Of a stretch of 64,000 nucleotides of DNA, positions 17,671 through 29,678 are shown piece after piece. This DNA is from Allobosea sp. ASV33 (GTDB taxonomy: Bacteria > Pseudomonadota > Alphaproteobacteria > Rhizobiales > Beijerinckiaceae): assembly GCF_016428755.1 (NCBI RefSeq), contig NZ_JAELTI010000004.1:62001-126000 (forward strand). The letters run 5' to 3'. Position numbers and translations under genes: made by a program. Position 1 is the stretch's first letter. Each line of letters opens with the position of its first letter. The notes beneath the pieces are model-generated. The model did not search any database. It was not told the DNA's origin and saw nothing but the letters and a program-made list of their open reading frames with translations.

Positions 17671-17770
17671 ATGCTCGGGCTCGACCCGAGCATCTCATGC
17701 CGGATAAGGCTCTCGCGCCCTTCCATCCAGAGATCCTCGGGTCAGCGCTGAGCGCCGCCCGAGGATGACG
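17667..17770. repeat. Interspersed palindromic repeat, copy 1 (CGTCAT...ATGACG family)
   Basis: The left hairpin TGCTCGGG/CCCGAGCA is followed by ATCTC, and a right hairpin begins GAGATCCTCGGG and ends CCCGAGGATGACG. The whole unit is bounded by CGTCAT and ATGACG. It fills the gap between the convergent metW and clpB genes. Five related copies occur at 37323, 41958, 43281, 46263 and 50084. Confidence 0.8.
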
Positions 17771-17786
17771 CAGCTCGAAAGCCGCC

Positions 17787-20405
<2,619 letters not shown>

Positions 20406-20479
20406 GCAGATATCTCCGCCCACAGGCCGCGCCCCGTAGCGACGCGAACCCGCTGCCTTTCATCAGGATAGGGCGCCGC

Positions 20480-20504
20480 GATGGGCCGCCCTTCGCCTCT
20501 CAAG
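20480..20504 (-). promoter_or_regulatory. Candidate sigma-32 (RpoH) promoter of clpB
   Basis: On the minus strand CTTGAG (20504-20499) is followed after 13 bases by CCCATC (20485-20480), close to the RpoH pattern CTTGAA-N13/14-CCCAT. The predicted start would give a leader of roughly 70 bases before the clpB ATG. The match is by eye only. Confidence 0.5.
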
Positions 20505-20579
20505 ATAGTGTGGCTTTCACGCAACGGAAGAGGGCTGGCCCAGAATTGACCTGGCGCAAGCGGCAGGCGCAGATCGGGC

Positions 20580-20897
20580 ATGGCCGGGACCAAGCGACAG
20601 CAGGCGATTCGTCGGGCGTTGAGAGCGCTGGCGCCCGGCATACCGCTGTCGGACGCCGAAGCCGTGGTCACGCTGGCGGAGCGGCGCCACATGAAGGACC
20701 TGCCGCCCTCGACCGCGCTCTGGCTCGCGCTCGGCAGCCATATCCGCCACGTCCATACCGATTACGAGCGCCTGCTCGGCGAGGGCTACGACCGCGACGC
20801 CGCCCGCTTCTTCGTCGCCGACGACACCGACGCCGTGCTCGCCGGCTGGGGCTGCCAGCGCTCGGTCAGCGATGGCGAGGACGACGCGTCCGATTGA
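20580..20897 (+). CDS. DUF2293 family protein
   Basis: A 105-residue soluble protein. The core IRHVHTDYERLLGEGYDRDA followed by ARFFVADDTDAVLAGWG (about 55-91) matches the DUF2293 pattern of a T-D-Y motif, an R-D-x-A-R segment and a terminal W-G. No biochemical role is known for the family, and there are no catalytic motifs or membrane segments. It is divergent from clpB and lies 80 bases ahead of the MOSC gene in the same direction. Confidence 0.75.
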   Translation: MAGTKRQQAIRRALRALAPGIPLSDAEAVVTLAERRHMKDLPPSTALWLALGSHIRHVHTDYERLLGEGYDRDAARFFVADDTDAVLAGWGCQRSVSDGEDDASD

Positions 20898-20977
20898 TCG
20901 AAACGGATACAAGATTTGATCTGTCAGGGCCGGCCGACAAGGCTATGGTCCGCGACCTCGCCTGAACGGACCCGACC

Positions 20978-21763
20978 ATGCGCATCGAAACGCTCTACCG
21001 CTATCCCGTGAAGGGGCTCTCGCCGGAACGGCTCGAGCGCGCCGCGCTGCCGGCCGGCGGCTATTTCCCGGGCGACCGGCTCTTCGCCATCGAGAACGGC
21101 CCCTCCGGCTTCGATGCGGCCGAGCCCGTCCATCAGCCCAAGATCAAATACCTGATGCTGATGCGCAACGAGTCGCTCGCCCGGCTGAAGACCCGCTACG
21201 ACGATGCCAGCGGCGATCTCGTCATCCATGAGAACGGGCAGGAAGTCCTGCGCGCGGCGACCGCCAATGACGAGGGCCATGCTGCGATCGCGCGCTTCTT
21301 CACCGGCTTCATGCCCGAGGAGTTGCGCGGCGAGCCCAAGCTGCTGACGGCACCGCCGACCTATCGCTTCACCGATTCCCGTTCGGGCTTCGTCTCGATC
21401 ATCAACCTCGCCAGCGTCGCCGATCTCGAAGGGCGCCTCGGACAGCCGGTCGATCCCTTGCGCTTCCGCGGCAACCTGATGGTCAGCGGTCTCGCGCCCT
21501 GGGCCGAGAACGAGCTCGTCGACCGCGAGTTGACCGGCCCCGGCGGCCTGCGCCTGCAGGTGATCAAGCGGATCGAGCGCTGCGCGGCGACCAATGTCGA
21601 TCCCGAGACCGGCGCGCGCGACATGCAGATCCCGAAGGCGCTGATGAAGAATTACGGACATGTCGATTGCGGCATCTATTGCCGCGTCCTTGCCGAGGGC
21701 ACGCTGGCCGAAGGCGACAGCCTGACGGCCGCGGACGCGCCGGCCGAGCTCGGCATCGCCTGA
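20978..21763 (+). CDS. MOSC domain protein (YcbX/mARC-like)
   Basis: A 261-residue protein with an N-terminal MOSC beta-barrel segment beginning IETLYRYPVKGLSPE and a C-terminal MOSC domain. The MOSC cysteine lies in ERCAATNVDPETGARD (about 207-222). YcbX and mARC proteins use a sulfurated molybdenum cofactor to reduce N-hydroxylated compounds; this one lacks the ferredoxin domain of YcbX, so it would need a separate electron donor. A terminator hairpin follows 17 bases after the stop. Confidence 0.88.
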   Translation: MRIETLYRYPVKGLSPERLERAALPAGGYFPGDRLFAIENGPSGFDAAEPVHQPKIKYLMLMRNESLARLKTRYDDASGDLVIHENGQEVLRAATANDEGHAAIARFFTGFMPEELRGEPKLLTAPPTYRFTDSRSGFVSIINLASVADLEGRLGQPVDPLRFRGNLMVSGLAPWAENELVDRELTGPGGLRLQVIKRIERCAATNVDPETGARDMQIPKALMKNYGHVDCGIYCRVLAEGTLAEGDSLTAADAPAELGIA

Positions 21764-21780
21764 TACTCTGCAGGCAAAGA

Positions 21781-21804
21781 AAAAGGGCCCGATAGGGCCC
21801 TTTT
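21781..21804. terminator. Bidirectional Rho-independent terminator
   Basis: AAAAGGGCCC (21781-21790) and GGGCCCTTTT (21795-21804) pair exactly around GATA. The A-run on one side and T-run on the other make it usable from both strands. It sits between the convergent MOSC and DUF4167 genes. Confidence 0.9.
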
Positions 21805-21832
21805 CATATCAGATCTGCGATCCGGGAGCGGC

Positions 21833-22882
21833 TTACTCGGCCGAGCCTTCCGTGTCCGAGCCCAGCGCATCCATGACCTCGCGCGGCGAGCGGCGACGGC
21901 GGGTGCGCTTCGGTGTCGATTCCGCGGCCTCCTCGGCGGGCGCTGCGGCGGTAACCGGCTCAGCCGCGGGGGCCTCGACCGGCTCCGGCGCGGGGACACG
22001 CACGGGGTTGGTCAGGAAGGACGGCAGCGCGGCGGCGACATCATCGCCCGCATCGGCCTCGACCTCGCGCTCGCGGCGCGGACGACGCTCACGCTGGGGA
22101 CGCTCGCTCCGCTCCGGACGCTCGAAGCGGCGCTGTTCGCTCTGGGCCTGCTCGGGAGCCGCCTCGACGGCACCACCTTCGCTGACCGGGATATCGGAAC
22201 GCGGCGCATCGGGACGCGGGGCGTACCCGCCGGGAGCCCCCTGGCCGCCTTCGGCGTTGCGGTCGAAACGGCGCTCTCCACGCTCGGGGCGATCGAAGCG
22301 CCGCTCGTTGTTGCCGTTATTGCTGTTGTTATTGCGGTCGTTGTTGAAACGCTCGCGACGATTCGGGCGGTCGAAACGCTGGCCGCCCTGCTGCTGGCCC
22401 TCGCCGCCCTCGCCCTCGGCGCGCTGACCGCCGCCATGGCCGTTATAGCCATTGGGGTTGCCATAGCCGTTGCCGTTGGCACGCATATCCGGCTGCGGAC
22501 CGGTGCCGGGTTGGAAGACCTGACCGTCCTCGTCGCCCTCTTCCTCTCCATCGTCCGCGTCTTCGACAAAGGCGCGATTCGGCGGGAAGGAATGGCCAAA
22601 CTGCTGAGCCATCTGCTCCTGTGCCGCGAGCAGGATGCGATAATAGTGCTCGGCGTATTGGAAATAGCTCTCGGCAGCAACGGTGTCGCCCGAAGACTGG
22701 GCATCGCGCGCAAGCTGCAGGTACTTCTCGGCTACATTCTGCGCCGTACCGCGAACCTTTACATCCGGGCCGTTGGATTCGTAGCTACGCTGCAACGGAT
22801 TCGGAGATTTGCGATTGCCGTTGTTGTTGCCGCCGCCGTTATTGTTACGGCCGCGCATACGCCGGTTCTGACCTGGTCTCAT
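21833..22882 (-). CDS. DUF4167 protein, basic low-complexity, probable nucleic-acid binding
   Basis: A 349-residue protein. The N-terminus is Arg/Asn/Gly-rich (MRGRNNNGGGNNN), followed by the conserved DUF4167 core (about 25-95: YESNGPDVKVRGTAQNVAEK, then YFQYAEHYYRI). The rest is disordered, with RFDRP-type repeats, a basic RPQRERRPRRERE stretch and an acidic/proline C-terminus ending in KRTRRRRSPREVMDALG. The family is common in Hyphomicrobiales next to prmC and clpB; binding to RNA or the ribosome is inferred from composition only. The start has a weak ribosome site. Confidence 0.88.
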   Translation of the reverse strand: MRPGQNRRMRGRNNNGGGNNNGNRKSPNPLQRSYESNGPDVKVRGTAQNVAEKYLQLARDAQSSGDTVAAESYFQYAEHYYRILLAAQEQMAQQFGHSFPPNRAFVEDADDGEEEGDEDGQVFQPGTGPQPDMRANGNGYGNPNGYNGHGGGQRAEGEGGEGQQQGGQRFDRPNRRERFNNDRNNNSNNGNNERRFDRPERGERRFDRNAEGGQGAPGGYAPRPDAPRSDIPVSEGGAVEAAPEQAQSEQRRFERPERSERPQRERRPRREREVEADAGDDVAAALPSFLTNPVRVPAPEPVEAPAAEPVTAAAPAEEAAESTPKRTRRRRSPREVMDALGSDTEGSAE

Positions 22883-23263
22883 TCGCGTCTGTCTCGCGCT
22901 TCTGTGTTCAAAGCAACCGTGGCGCCGTCATGCGCGTTGCGAAGCACAGCGGGTTGCGACGCTGTGTCGGACTATGGTGACCTGAAGGGGCGATACGCCG
23001 TTCCTGGTCTTCACGCGCTCTTTTCCAAAAAAGGGGCTTCAACCCCATGAGCCGATCGGCGCCGCGCGCCTTCGGGGCTCCATCCGGCTTATCAGTTGCA
23101 CCGTCTCGGGAACACGCCCGCAAACGATACCGAACTCGAGCAAATCCTGTACGATCGGGAATTGCCCAGAGGCCCGGCTCTGACGCCACCAGCTTCGGCT
23201 GGATGCTGCATAGCTGCTTTTAGCTGCTTCTCCAAGCGAAATCGACCAAAAGCCTGTGCACTA
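22883..23263. other. Intergenic stretch (381 bases) between prmC and the DUF4167 gene
   Basis: Both flanking genes read leftward. On the minus strand GGGG (23046-23043) and CCCC (23036-23033) form a short stem followed by six T (23032-23027), a possible terminator for prmC. The remainder presumably contains the DUF4167 promoter and leader, but I see no convincing -35/-10 pair, RNA gene or coding frame. Confidence 0.4.
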
Positions 23264-24103
23264 TCAAGCGAGCGTGAAGATCAACGCCCGCTCGTGGCCT
23301 CCAAGATCATTGCGGCTGCCGCGGAATTCAAGGCCTCCTGCCCGCATCAGCGCGACGACATCCGGTCCCTGCCCCGCCCCGATCTCCAGGACGATGCTGC
23401 CGCCCGGCGCCAGCAAGGGCGGCAGCGACGATGCGAAGAGCCGGTAGGGTCCAAGCCCGTCTGCGCCGCCATCGAGCGCGAGCATGGGATCGTGCTCGCG
23501 CACCTCGACGGACAGCGTCGTGATCTCGGCCGAGGGGATATAGGGTGGGTTCGAGACGATGAGGTCGAACCGGCCGGCGAGCCCGTCGGTCCAGCTCCCC
23601 TGCCGGAACGTGGCCCGTCCGTTCAGGCCGTTGAGCTCAGCATTTCCGGCCGCAGTCCGGCGGGCTTCCTCCGACAGGTCGATGCCGAGACCGCGCGCTT
23701 GCGGCAATTCGCTGAGCAAGGCGAGCAGCAGGCAGCCGGTGCCGGTCCCGAGATCGAGCAGCGCCAACTCCTCCTCGCGGCGCCCGGCAAGCTGGGCGAG
23801 CGCTGCCTCGACGATCGTCTCGCTGTCGGGGCGCGGCTCCAGCGTCGCCGGGGACAAACGGAAGGTCAGCCCCCAGAATTCGCGCTCGCCGAGAATGCGC
23901 CAGACCGGCTCGCCCGCGCGTCGCCGAAGCAGGAAGCCGTCGAAGATCGCGGCGACATTCGCATCGAGCACACGATCTGGATCGAGATCGCGTATGTTCA
24001 GAGCTCCTTCGAGCAGCAGGCGCGCATCGAGCCCCGCCGTCTCGATACCGGCTTGGCGCAAGGTCTGAACGGCAAGGCGCCGCACCTCCCTCACGGTCGG
24101 CAC
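23264..24103 (-). CDS. prmC: Peptide chain release factor N5-glutamine methyltransferase
   Basis: A 279-residue SAM methyltransferase that methylates the glutamine of the GGQ motif in release factors. It has an N-terminal helical domain (about 1-80), the SAM loop LDLGTGTGCLLLALL (about 115-129), and the substrate-binding NPPYIPSAEI motif (NPPY, about 183-186) diagnostic of PrmC. Its target, prfA, is encoded 360 bases upstream in the same direction, with a small exported-protein gene between them. Confidence 0.94.
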   Translation of the reverse strand: MPTVREVRRLAVQTLRQAGIETAGLDARLLLEGALNIRDLDPDRVLDANVAAIFDGFLLRRRAGEPVWRILGEREFWGLTFRLSPATLEPRPDSETIVEAALAQLAGRREEELALLDLGTGTGCLLLALLSELPQARGLGIDLSEEARRTAAGNAELNGLNGRATFRQGSWTDGLAGRFDLIVSNPPYIPSAEITTLSVEVREHDPMLALDGGADGLGPYRLFASSLPPLLAPGGSIVLEIGAGQGPDVVALMRAGGLEFRGSRNDLGGHERALIFTLA

Positions 24104-24143
24104 GGCGCCCTCCCCTTTAACGTCCTCAGATGGATGACGGGGC

Positions 24144-24398
24144 TTACATCGTCCCGTTCATCTTCTTGTCCATGCACTGGCGCATCTTGATGTTGATCGA
24201 GCGCTTGCTTTCGCGCGCGCCGCTCATCTCCATGCGACATGCCTTGCGGGCCTGCGCCTGGGTCATCGAACCCTGCAGCGCCGCGGGCTGACCCGCGGTC
24301 ATCTTGCGGAAGACCTTGCTTTCCTGAGCCTGCGACGGCGCCGTCATGGCGGTGGTCATCAGGCCGGCCACTGCAAGAGCAGAAAACAGCTTCATCAT
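24144..24398 (-). CDS. Small Met-rich exported protein with two cysteines, function unknown
   Basis: An 84-residue product starting with a clear signal peptide (LFSALAVAGLMTTAMTAPSQA, cleavage after about residue 24). The mature ~60 residues are basic, contain eight methionines and two cysteines (C54, C75), and end KMRQCMDKKMNGTM. A G-rich ribosome site (AGGGGGG) precedes the ATG; a second ATG follows directly. Two cysteines about 20 apart could form a disulfide, and the methionines could bind copper, but this is speculation. It sits between prfA and prmC, which are normally adjacent. Confidence 0.7.
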   Translation of the reverse strand: MMKLFSALAVAGLMTTAMTAPSQAQESKVFRKMTAGQPAALQGSMTQAQARKACRMEMSGARESKRSINIKMRQCMDKKMNGTM

Positions 24399-24463
24399 GG
24401 GAGAACCCCCCTTTCTCTGGTGTCGGTACGTCACCAACGTCCAGGATGCGATTTGGTTTCATC

Positions 24464-25549
24464 TCAGGCAATGCCCTCTTCGGACAGCAGTTTTGCCTGA
24501 TGCTCGGCGGTCAGCGCATCGATGATCTCGTCGAGAACGAGGCCCTGCATCATCTCGTCGAGCTTGTAGAGGGTCAGGTTGATGCGGTGATCGGTGACGC
24601 GCCCTTGCGGGAAATTATAGGTGCGGATGCGCTCCGAGCGATCGCCCGAGCCAACCTGCGAACGCCGGTCTGCCGAGCGCTCTGCATCGATGCGCAGGCG
24701 CTCCATGTCGAAGAGTTTCGCGCGCAGCAATTCGTAGGCGCGCGCCTTGTTCTTGTGCTGGGAACGCTCGTCCTGGACCAGCACGACGGTGTTGGTCGGG
24801 ATATGGGTGAGGCGCACCGCCGATTCCGTCTTGTTGACGTGCTGGCCGCCGGCGCCGCCCGAGCGCAGGGTATCGGTGCGAATATCGGCCTCGTTGAGGA
24901 CGACATCGACATCGGTCGCGAGCGGCAATGTCGCCACCGTCGCCGCGGAGGTATGGATGCGCCCGCTCGCCTCGGTATCAGGCACGCGCTGGACACGGTG
25001 GACGCCGGATTCGAACTTGAGGCGGGCATAGACGCCGCGGCCGTTGATCTCGGCGACGACCTCCTTGTACCCCCCCATCGTCCCCTCGCTTTCGGAGAGG
25101 ATATCGACGCTCCAGCCCTTCTGGGCGGCGTGGCGCTGATACATGCGCAGGAGATCGCCGGCGAAGAGCGAGGCCTCGTCGCCGCCGGTGCCGGCCCTGA
25201 TTTCGAGGATGACGCCGCGCTCGTCGGCAGCGTCCTTCGGCAGCAGGGCGATGAGGATCTCGCGGGCACGCGCTTCGATCTCGGCGCGGGCGGCATCGCG
25301 CTCCTCATAGGCGAGGTCGCGGAACTCGGCATCGGTCGCGGGATCGGCGATCAGCGCCTCGGCTTCCTCCAGCGAGACCTGCGCCTGACGCCAGGAGGCG
25401 ATCGCCGCGACCACGGGATCGAGCTCGGCCAGCTCCTTGGCGAGCTCGACGGTGCGCGCCGCCTCGGTCGCATGGTTTATCTCGTCGGTCGCCGCGGCAT
25501 GGCGCGCCACGATGACGTCGAGACGATCCTGAGGAAGCTGGAGAGACAT
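24464..25549 (-). CDS. prfA: Peptide chain release factor 1
   Basis: A 361-residue RF1 that reads UAA and UAG stop codons. The ribosome-catalysis motif GGQ is at 234-236 ([11 protein letters not shown]). The codon-recognition P-x-T tripeptide is PDT at 190-192 ([17 protein letters not shown]), where E. coli RF1 has PAT, placing it in RF1 rather than RF2. Length and domain order are typical. It follows ptsP by 55 bases and lies upstream of prmC, whose product methylates its GGQ glutamine. Confidence 0.96.
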   Translation of the reverse strand: MSLQLPQDRLDVIVARHAAATDEINHATEAARTVELAKELAELDPVVAAIASWRQAQVSLEEAEALIADPATDAEFRDLAYEERDAARAEIEARAREILIALLPKDAADERGVILEIRAGTGGDEASLFAGDLLRMYQRHAAQKGWSVDILSESEGTMGGYKEVVAEINGRGVYARLKFESGVHRVQRVPDTEASGRIHTSAATVATLPLATDVDVVLNEADIRTDTLRSGGAGGQHVNKTESAVRLTHIPTNTVVLVQDERSQHKNKARAYELLRAKLFDMERLRIDAERSADRRSQVGSGDRSERIRTYNFPQGRVTDHRINLTLYKLDEMMQGLVLDEIIDALTAEHQAKLLSEEGIA

Positions 25550-25604
25550 TCAGTGAACTCGTGAAACGACAGGAAAAGCGGCAGCGGATGCGGAGGCAGC
25601 GTCG

Positions 25605-27872
25605 CTAGACCGGGACCTTGAACTCGGCCGCGAAGGCCGCGAGCTGCGGGCGCAGATTGGTGCCGCCTTCCGGCGACGCCAGCATCCAGTCCATGCGCTC
25701 GCGCAATTTGCCGGCATCGAGCGCGCGCAGCATCGCCTTGACTGGCCCGATCGAGGCCGCCGACATCGAGAAGCCGCGATAGCCCAGCCCGATCAGCGCC
25801 ATAGTCTCCAGCGGCTTGCCGCCCATCTCGCCGCAGACGGTGACCGGGCAGCCGGTTTCGGCCGCCGCCTCGACGATGCGCCGGAGAGCCCGGAGCGCAC
25901 CGACGCCGAGCGGATCGAAACGGTCGGCGACGCGCTTGTTCTCGCGATCGGCGGCGAAGAGGAACTGCATGAGATCGTTGGTGCCGATCGAGAGGAAATC
26001 GGCCTCGCGCGCGATCTCCGGCAGTTCGAAGAGCAGCGAGGGCACCTCGACCATGACGCCGACACGCAGGTCCCGCGGCGGCGTCACGCCCTGCTTCTCC
26101 AGCATGACCTGCTCGCGGCGGATGATCATGCGGGCGCGGCGGAACTCCTCGGTGGTCGCGACCATCGGCAGCATGATCTTGAGGTCGCGGCCGGCGCCCG
26201 CCCGCAGCATCGCGCGCACCTGCGCGCGCAGCAGCCGCGGCTTATCGAGGCCGATGCGGATCGCGCGCCAGCCGAGCGCCGGGTTCTCCTCCTCGACCCG
26301 CTCCATATAGGGCAGCACCTTGTCGCCGCCGATATCGAGCGTGCGGAAGGTGACCGGCAGGTCCGCCGCGGCTTCCAGCACGGCCGCATAGAGCGCCTGC
26401 TGCTCGGCGGTGGTCGGCATGTGCTGCGCCACCATGAACTGCAATTCGGTGCGGAACAGGCCGATGCCGGCGGCAGCGGTCGCCTCGATATTCGGCATAT
26501 CGACGATCAGGCCGGCATTGATCTGCAAGGTGATGTCGACGCCGTCGCGGGTGACCGCCGGAAGCTCCTTGAGCTTCTGGTATTGCTTCTGCTTGCGGGC
26601 ACGCAGACGCGCCTTGTCCTTGTAGGCGTTCTCGACGTCGGGCTGCGGGCGGATCTGCACCTCGCCGGCCTGACCGTCGACGATGATGGCATCGCCCGCC
26701 TCGACCAAAGCCGTGGCGTTGACGACCTCGCCGACGGCGGGGATGCCGAGCGCGCGGGCGACGATGGCGATATGGCTGGTCGGCCCGCCCTCCTCCAGCA
26801 CGAGCCCGCGCAGATGGGCGCGGTCATAGTCGAGCAGTGCCGCCGGCCCCATCGAGCGCGCGACGAGGATGGCATTCTCGGGCAGGTTCTCGCGGGCGAC
26901 GCCGTTCGCCTTGCCGACCAGCGTGCGCAGCAGCCGGTTGGCGAGATCGTCGAGATCATGCAGCCGCTCGCGCAGATACGGGTCGGTCTGGCGCAGCATC
27001 TTGGCGCGGGTGTCGGACTGAACGCGCTCGACCGCCGCCTCGGCGGTGAGGCCGGTCATCACGACCTCGCGCATGCGCCGCAGCCAGCCCTGGTCATGAG
27101 CGAACATGCGGAAGGTCTCGAGCACGTCGCGGTGCTCGCCGGTATGGGCGACGTCGCCGCGCTCGACCAGCTCGTCGATCGAGGCGCGCATCTCGCCGAT
27201 CGCCGCTTCGAGCCGGCCGACCTCGGCAGCCGGGTTCTCGGCGATGAGATTGGTGATCGCGACGCGCGGCTCGTGCAGCACGGCATGGCCGAGGCCGACG
27301 CCATCCGCCAGCGCCACGCCGACGCCATGGATCGGCCGATCGAGGCCGATCGAGGCGCCCGGCGCCGCCAGGGATTTCAGTCCGCCGGCCGCGATCATCT
27401 CCGCCATCAGCATGGCGGTGGTCTGGAGGCTCTCGACCTCTTCCTCGGAATAGAGCCGCGACGCCCGGTTCTGGATGACGAGCACACCCATGACGGCGCC
27501 GCCGCGCAGAATCGGCACGCCGAGGAAGGAGCGGTAGACCTCTTCGCCCGTTTCCGGACGGTAGGAGAAGGAGGGATGCGCCTGCGCGTCCGACAGGGCG
27601 AGCGGCTCGGCCTCGCTCGCGATCAGGCCGACGAGACCCTCGCCGGCGCGCATGGTGGTGAGGTGGACGGCCTCGCGGTTGAGGCCTTCGGTGGCGTAGA
27701 GTTCGAGCGAGCCGTCCTCGCGCAGGACGTAGACGGAGCAGACCTCGGCCACCAGATTGCCGGCGATCAGGACGACGAGGCGATCCAGCCGCTCCTGCGG
27801 GCTGATCGATGCCGCCATAACCTCGCGGAGACGGCGCAACAGAACGCCCGGTCCTCCGAGAGCGCCTCGCAT
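25605..27872 (-). CDS. ptsP: Phosphoenolpyruvate-protein phosphotransferase PtsP (EI-Ntr)
   Basis: EI-Ntr takes phosphate from PEP and passes it to NPr in the nitrogen PTS. The 755-residue form has an N-terminal GAF domain (about 20-160), the EI N-domain, the phospho-histidine in GGPTSHIAIVARALGIP, and the PEP-binding TIM barrel with EVPSLLFELPEIA and GTNDLMQFLFAADREN. I chose the ATG at 27872 because GGAGGG lies about ten bases upstream and 755 residues is the usual rhizobial size. An in-frame ATG at 27905 has no ribosome site. It precedes prfA on the same strand. Confidence 0.93.
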   Translation of the reverse strand: MRGALGGPGVLLRRLREVMAASISPQERLDRLVVLIAGNLVAEVCSVYVLREDGSLELYATEGLNREAVHLTTMRAGEGLVGLIASEAEPLALSDAQAHPSFSYRPETGEEVYRSFLGVPILRGGAVMGVLVIQNRASRLYSEEEVESLQTTAMLMAEMIAAGGLKSLAAPGASIGLDRPIHGVGVALADGVGLGHAVLHEPRVAITNLIAENPAAEVGRLEAAIGEMRASIDELVERGDVAHTGEHRDVLETFRMFAHDQGWLRRMREVVMTGLTAEAAVERVQSDTRAKMLRQTDPYLRERLHDLDDLANRLLRTLVGKANGVARENLPENAILVARSMGPAALLDYDRAHLRGLVLEEGGPTSHIAIVARALGIPAVGEVVNATALVEAGDAIIVDGQAGEVQIRPQPDVENAYKDKARLRARKQKQYQKLKELPAVTRDGVDITLQINAGLIVDMPNIEATAAAGIGLFRTELQFMVAQHMPTTAEQQALYAAVLEAAADLPVTFRTLDIGGDKVLPYMERVEEENPALGWRAIRIGLDKPRLLRAQVRAMLRAGAGRDLKIMLPMVATTEEFRRARMIIRREQVMLEKQGVTPPRDLRVGVMVEVPSLLFELPEIAREADFLSIGTNDLMQFLFAADRENKRVADRFDPLGVGALRALRRIVEAAAETGCPVTVCGEMGGKPLETMALIGLGYRGFSMSAASIGPVKAMLRALDAGKLRERMDWMLASPEGGTNLRPQLAAFAAEFKVPV

Positions 27873-28055
27873 CGATCTCAGCCCTCCGCCCGCCTCCTCA
27901 GCCATCGATGATACGATGCCTGTCCAGACCCTGAGTCGCCCACTCCGGTCATGCTGCCTTCTAGCGACCAAAGACCTTATTCGGCAAGGGCCGCGAAGGG
28001 GGCAGGCAGCATCCCCCCAAGATTTCGGCCGTTTTCCTGACCTAAGTGCAAAGTC

Positions 28056-29621
28056 TCAAGGTCGCACCAGGGCGAGATGAGATGCCTTGCCAGCGCTCCG
28101 CTTGCCGCGGGTTCCTGCCGACATCTTGCGTACAGCGACGTCCGCGGTCGCCGATGACGCGGCCGATGCCTCGCCCCGCCCGGCCCGTCGCACGCCCCGG
28201 CGCTGCTCGCCATGCGGTTCGCCTGCGGCCGAAATGTCTTTGGCAGCCCCCTCTCCCGCCAGTGCCGCAAGATACTGGCGGGTCCACCAGTCGATATCGG
28301 TGCCGGCAATCACCGCATAGAGCTTCTCGAAACGGCGGATGCGCTCCGTCTTGGGCATGGCCAGCGCCGTGCGGATCGCCTCCGCCACCTCATGGGAATC
28401 GAAGGGATTGACGATCAGCGCCTCGCCCATCTGCTGGGCGGCACCGGCGAAGCGCGAGAGCACGAGCACGCCGGGATCGGCCGGGTCCTGCGCCGCGATA
28501 TATTCCTTGGCGACGAGATTCATGCCGTCGCGCATCGGCGTCACCAGCCCAACCTGGGCGCGGCGGTAGAAGCCGGCTAGCGCCTTGCGCGAATAGGCCT
28601 TCTTGACCACGCGGATCGGCGTCCAGTCGAATTCGCCGAGCTGGGCGTTGAGGCGCCCGGCGACCTCATCGGACTGGCGATCCAGCTCGGCGTATTCGGG
28701 CACGTCGCTGCGCGAGGGCGGCGCGATCTGGAGAAGGCTCACCCGGCCCCGCTCATCGGGATGATTGCGCAGGAACTCGCCGAAGGCCTCCAGCCGCTGC
28801 ACGATGCCCTTGGAATAATCGAGCCGGTCGACGCCGATGACGAGCTTACGCTCGCCGAGCGATTCCTGCGTCGCCCGCAAAGGCGTCGTCGCCTTGCGGA
28901 CGGACGCGGCGGCGAGCTTCCGGAAGCCCTCGACATCGATGCCAATCGGGAAGGCCTGGATTGCCGTCTCGCGGGCGCCCAGACGGACGCGCCTGCCATC
29001 CGAACGGGCACCGCAAAGCGAGACCAGCCCGCCGATCAGGTTGCGGGCGTCAACCTCCGTCTGCATGCCGACGAGATCATAGGCCGCCATGGTGCGGATC
29101 AAGGTCGCGCTGAAGGGCAAGGCACCGATGACCTCGGCCGCCGGCCAGGGGATATGATGGAAATAGCCGATGCGGTTGGTGACGCCGCGCCGGCGCAGCT
29201 CCGCCGCCAGAGGAATCAGATGGTAGTCGTGGATCCAGATGAGATCGTCGGGCTTGATCAGCGCGGCAAGCGCGCGGGCGAAACGGCGGTTGACGCCGAG
29301 ATAGCCCATGTAATCGCTGCGCTGGAACTCGGTGAGGCCGAGCCGGTAATGCATCAGCGGCCAGAGCGCCCGGTTCGAGAAACCGAGATAGTAGCTCTGC
29401 CGCTCGTGCTCGCTGAGATCGGTAACGGCATAGGTGACATTGCCGTGCTCGACCTGCCGGACCTGCGCCGGCGACCCCTCGCTGACCGCCCCGCTCCAGC
29501 CGAACCACAAGCCGCCGCGCTGCTCCAGCGCCTCGCGCAGGGCGACGGCCAGCCCTCCTGCCATCACCTTTTCATGGCGATCGGGAATCGTGACCCGGTT
29601 GGAAACGATGACAAGACGCAT
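28056..29621 (-). CDS. otsA: Trehalose-6-phosphate synthase
   Basis: A GT20 glycosyltransferase that joins UDP-glucose and glucose-6-phosphate. The N-terminal motif RLVIVSNRV, the acceptor loop KVMAGGLAVAL, the HDYHLIPLA and GYFHHIPWP segments, and the nucleotide site GVDRLDYSKG are all intact, as is the late DGMNLVAKEY motif. It has 521 residues against about 460-480 for typical OtsA; the excess is a basic, Ala/Ser/Arg-rich tail of about 60 residues after the catalytic core, likely disordered. It is divergent from otsB with a 280-base gap. Confidence 0.93.
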   Translation of the reverse strand: MRLVIVSNRVTIPDRHEKVMAGGLAVALREALEQRGGLWFGWSGAVSEGSPAQVRQVEHGNVTYAVTDLSEHERQSYYLGFSNRALWPLMHYRLGLTEFQRSDYMGYLGVNRRFARALAALIKPDDLIWIHDYHLIPLAAELRRRGVTNRIGYFHHIPWPAAEVIGALPFSATLIRTMAAYDLVGMQTEVDARNLIGGLVSLCGARSDGRRVRLGARETAIQAFPIGIDVEGFRKLAAASVRKATTPLRATQESLGERKLVIGVDRLDYSKGIVQRLEAFGEFLRNHPDERGRVSLLQIAPPSRSDVPEYAELDRQSDEVAGRLNAQLGEFDWTPIRVVKKAYSRKALAGFYRRAQVGLVTPMRDGMNLVAKEYIAAQDPADPGVLVLSRFAGAAQQMGEALIVNPFDSHEVAEAIRTALAMPKTERIRRFEKLYAVIAGTDIDWWTRQYLAALAGEGAAKDISAAGEPHGEQRRGVRRAGRGEASAASSATADVAVRKMSAGTRGKRSAGKASHLALVRP

Positions 29622-29678
29622 GGACGAGCATTCTCCGGCAGGGGCCGCCCGCATTTCGCCATCGGCGGCAGGAACAGA

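Noticed and set aside
22908-23189. 93-residue frame in the gap between prmC and the DUF4167 gene
   Set aside because: No ribosome site, Arg-rich random composition, and overlap with the probable promoter and terminator region.
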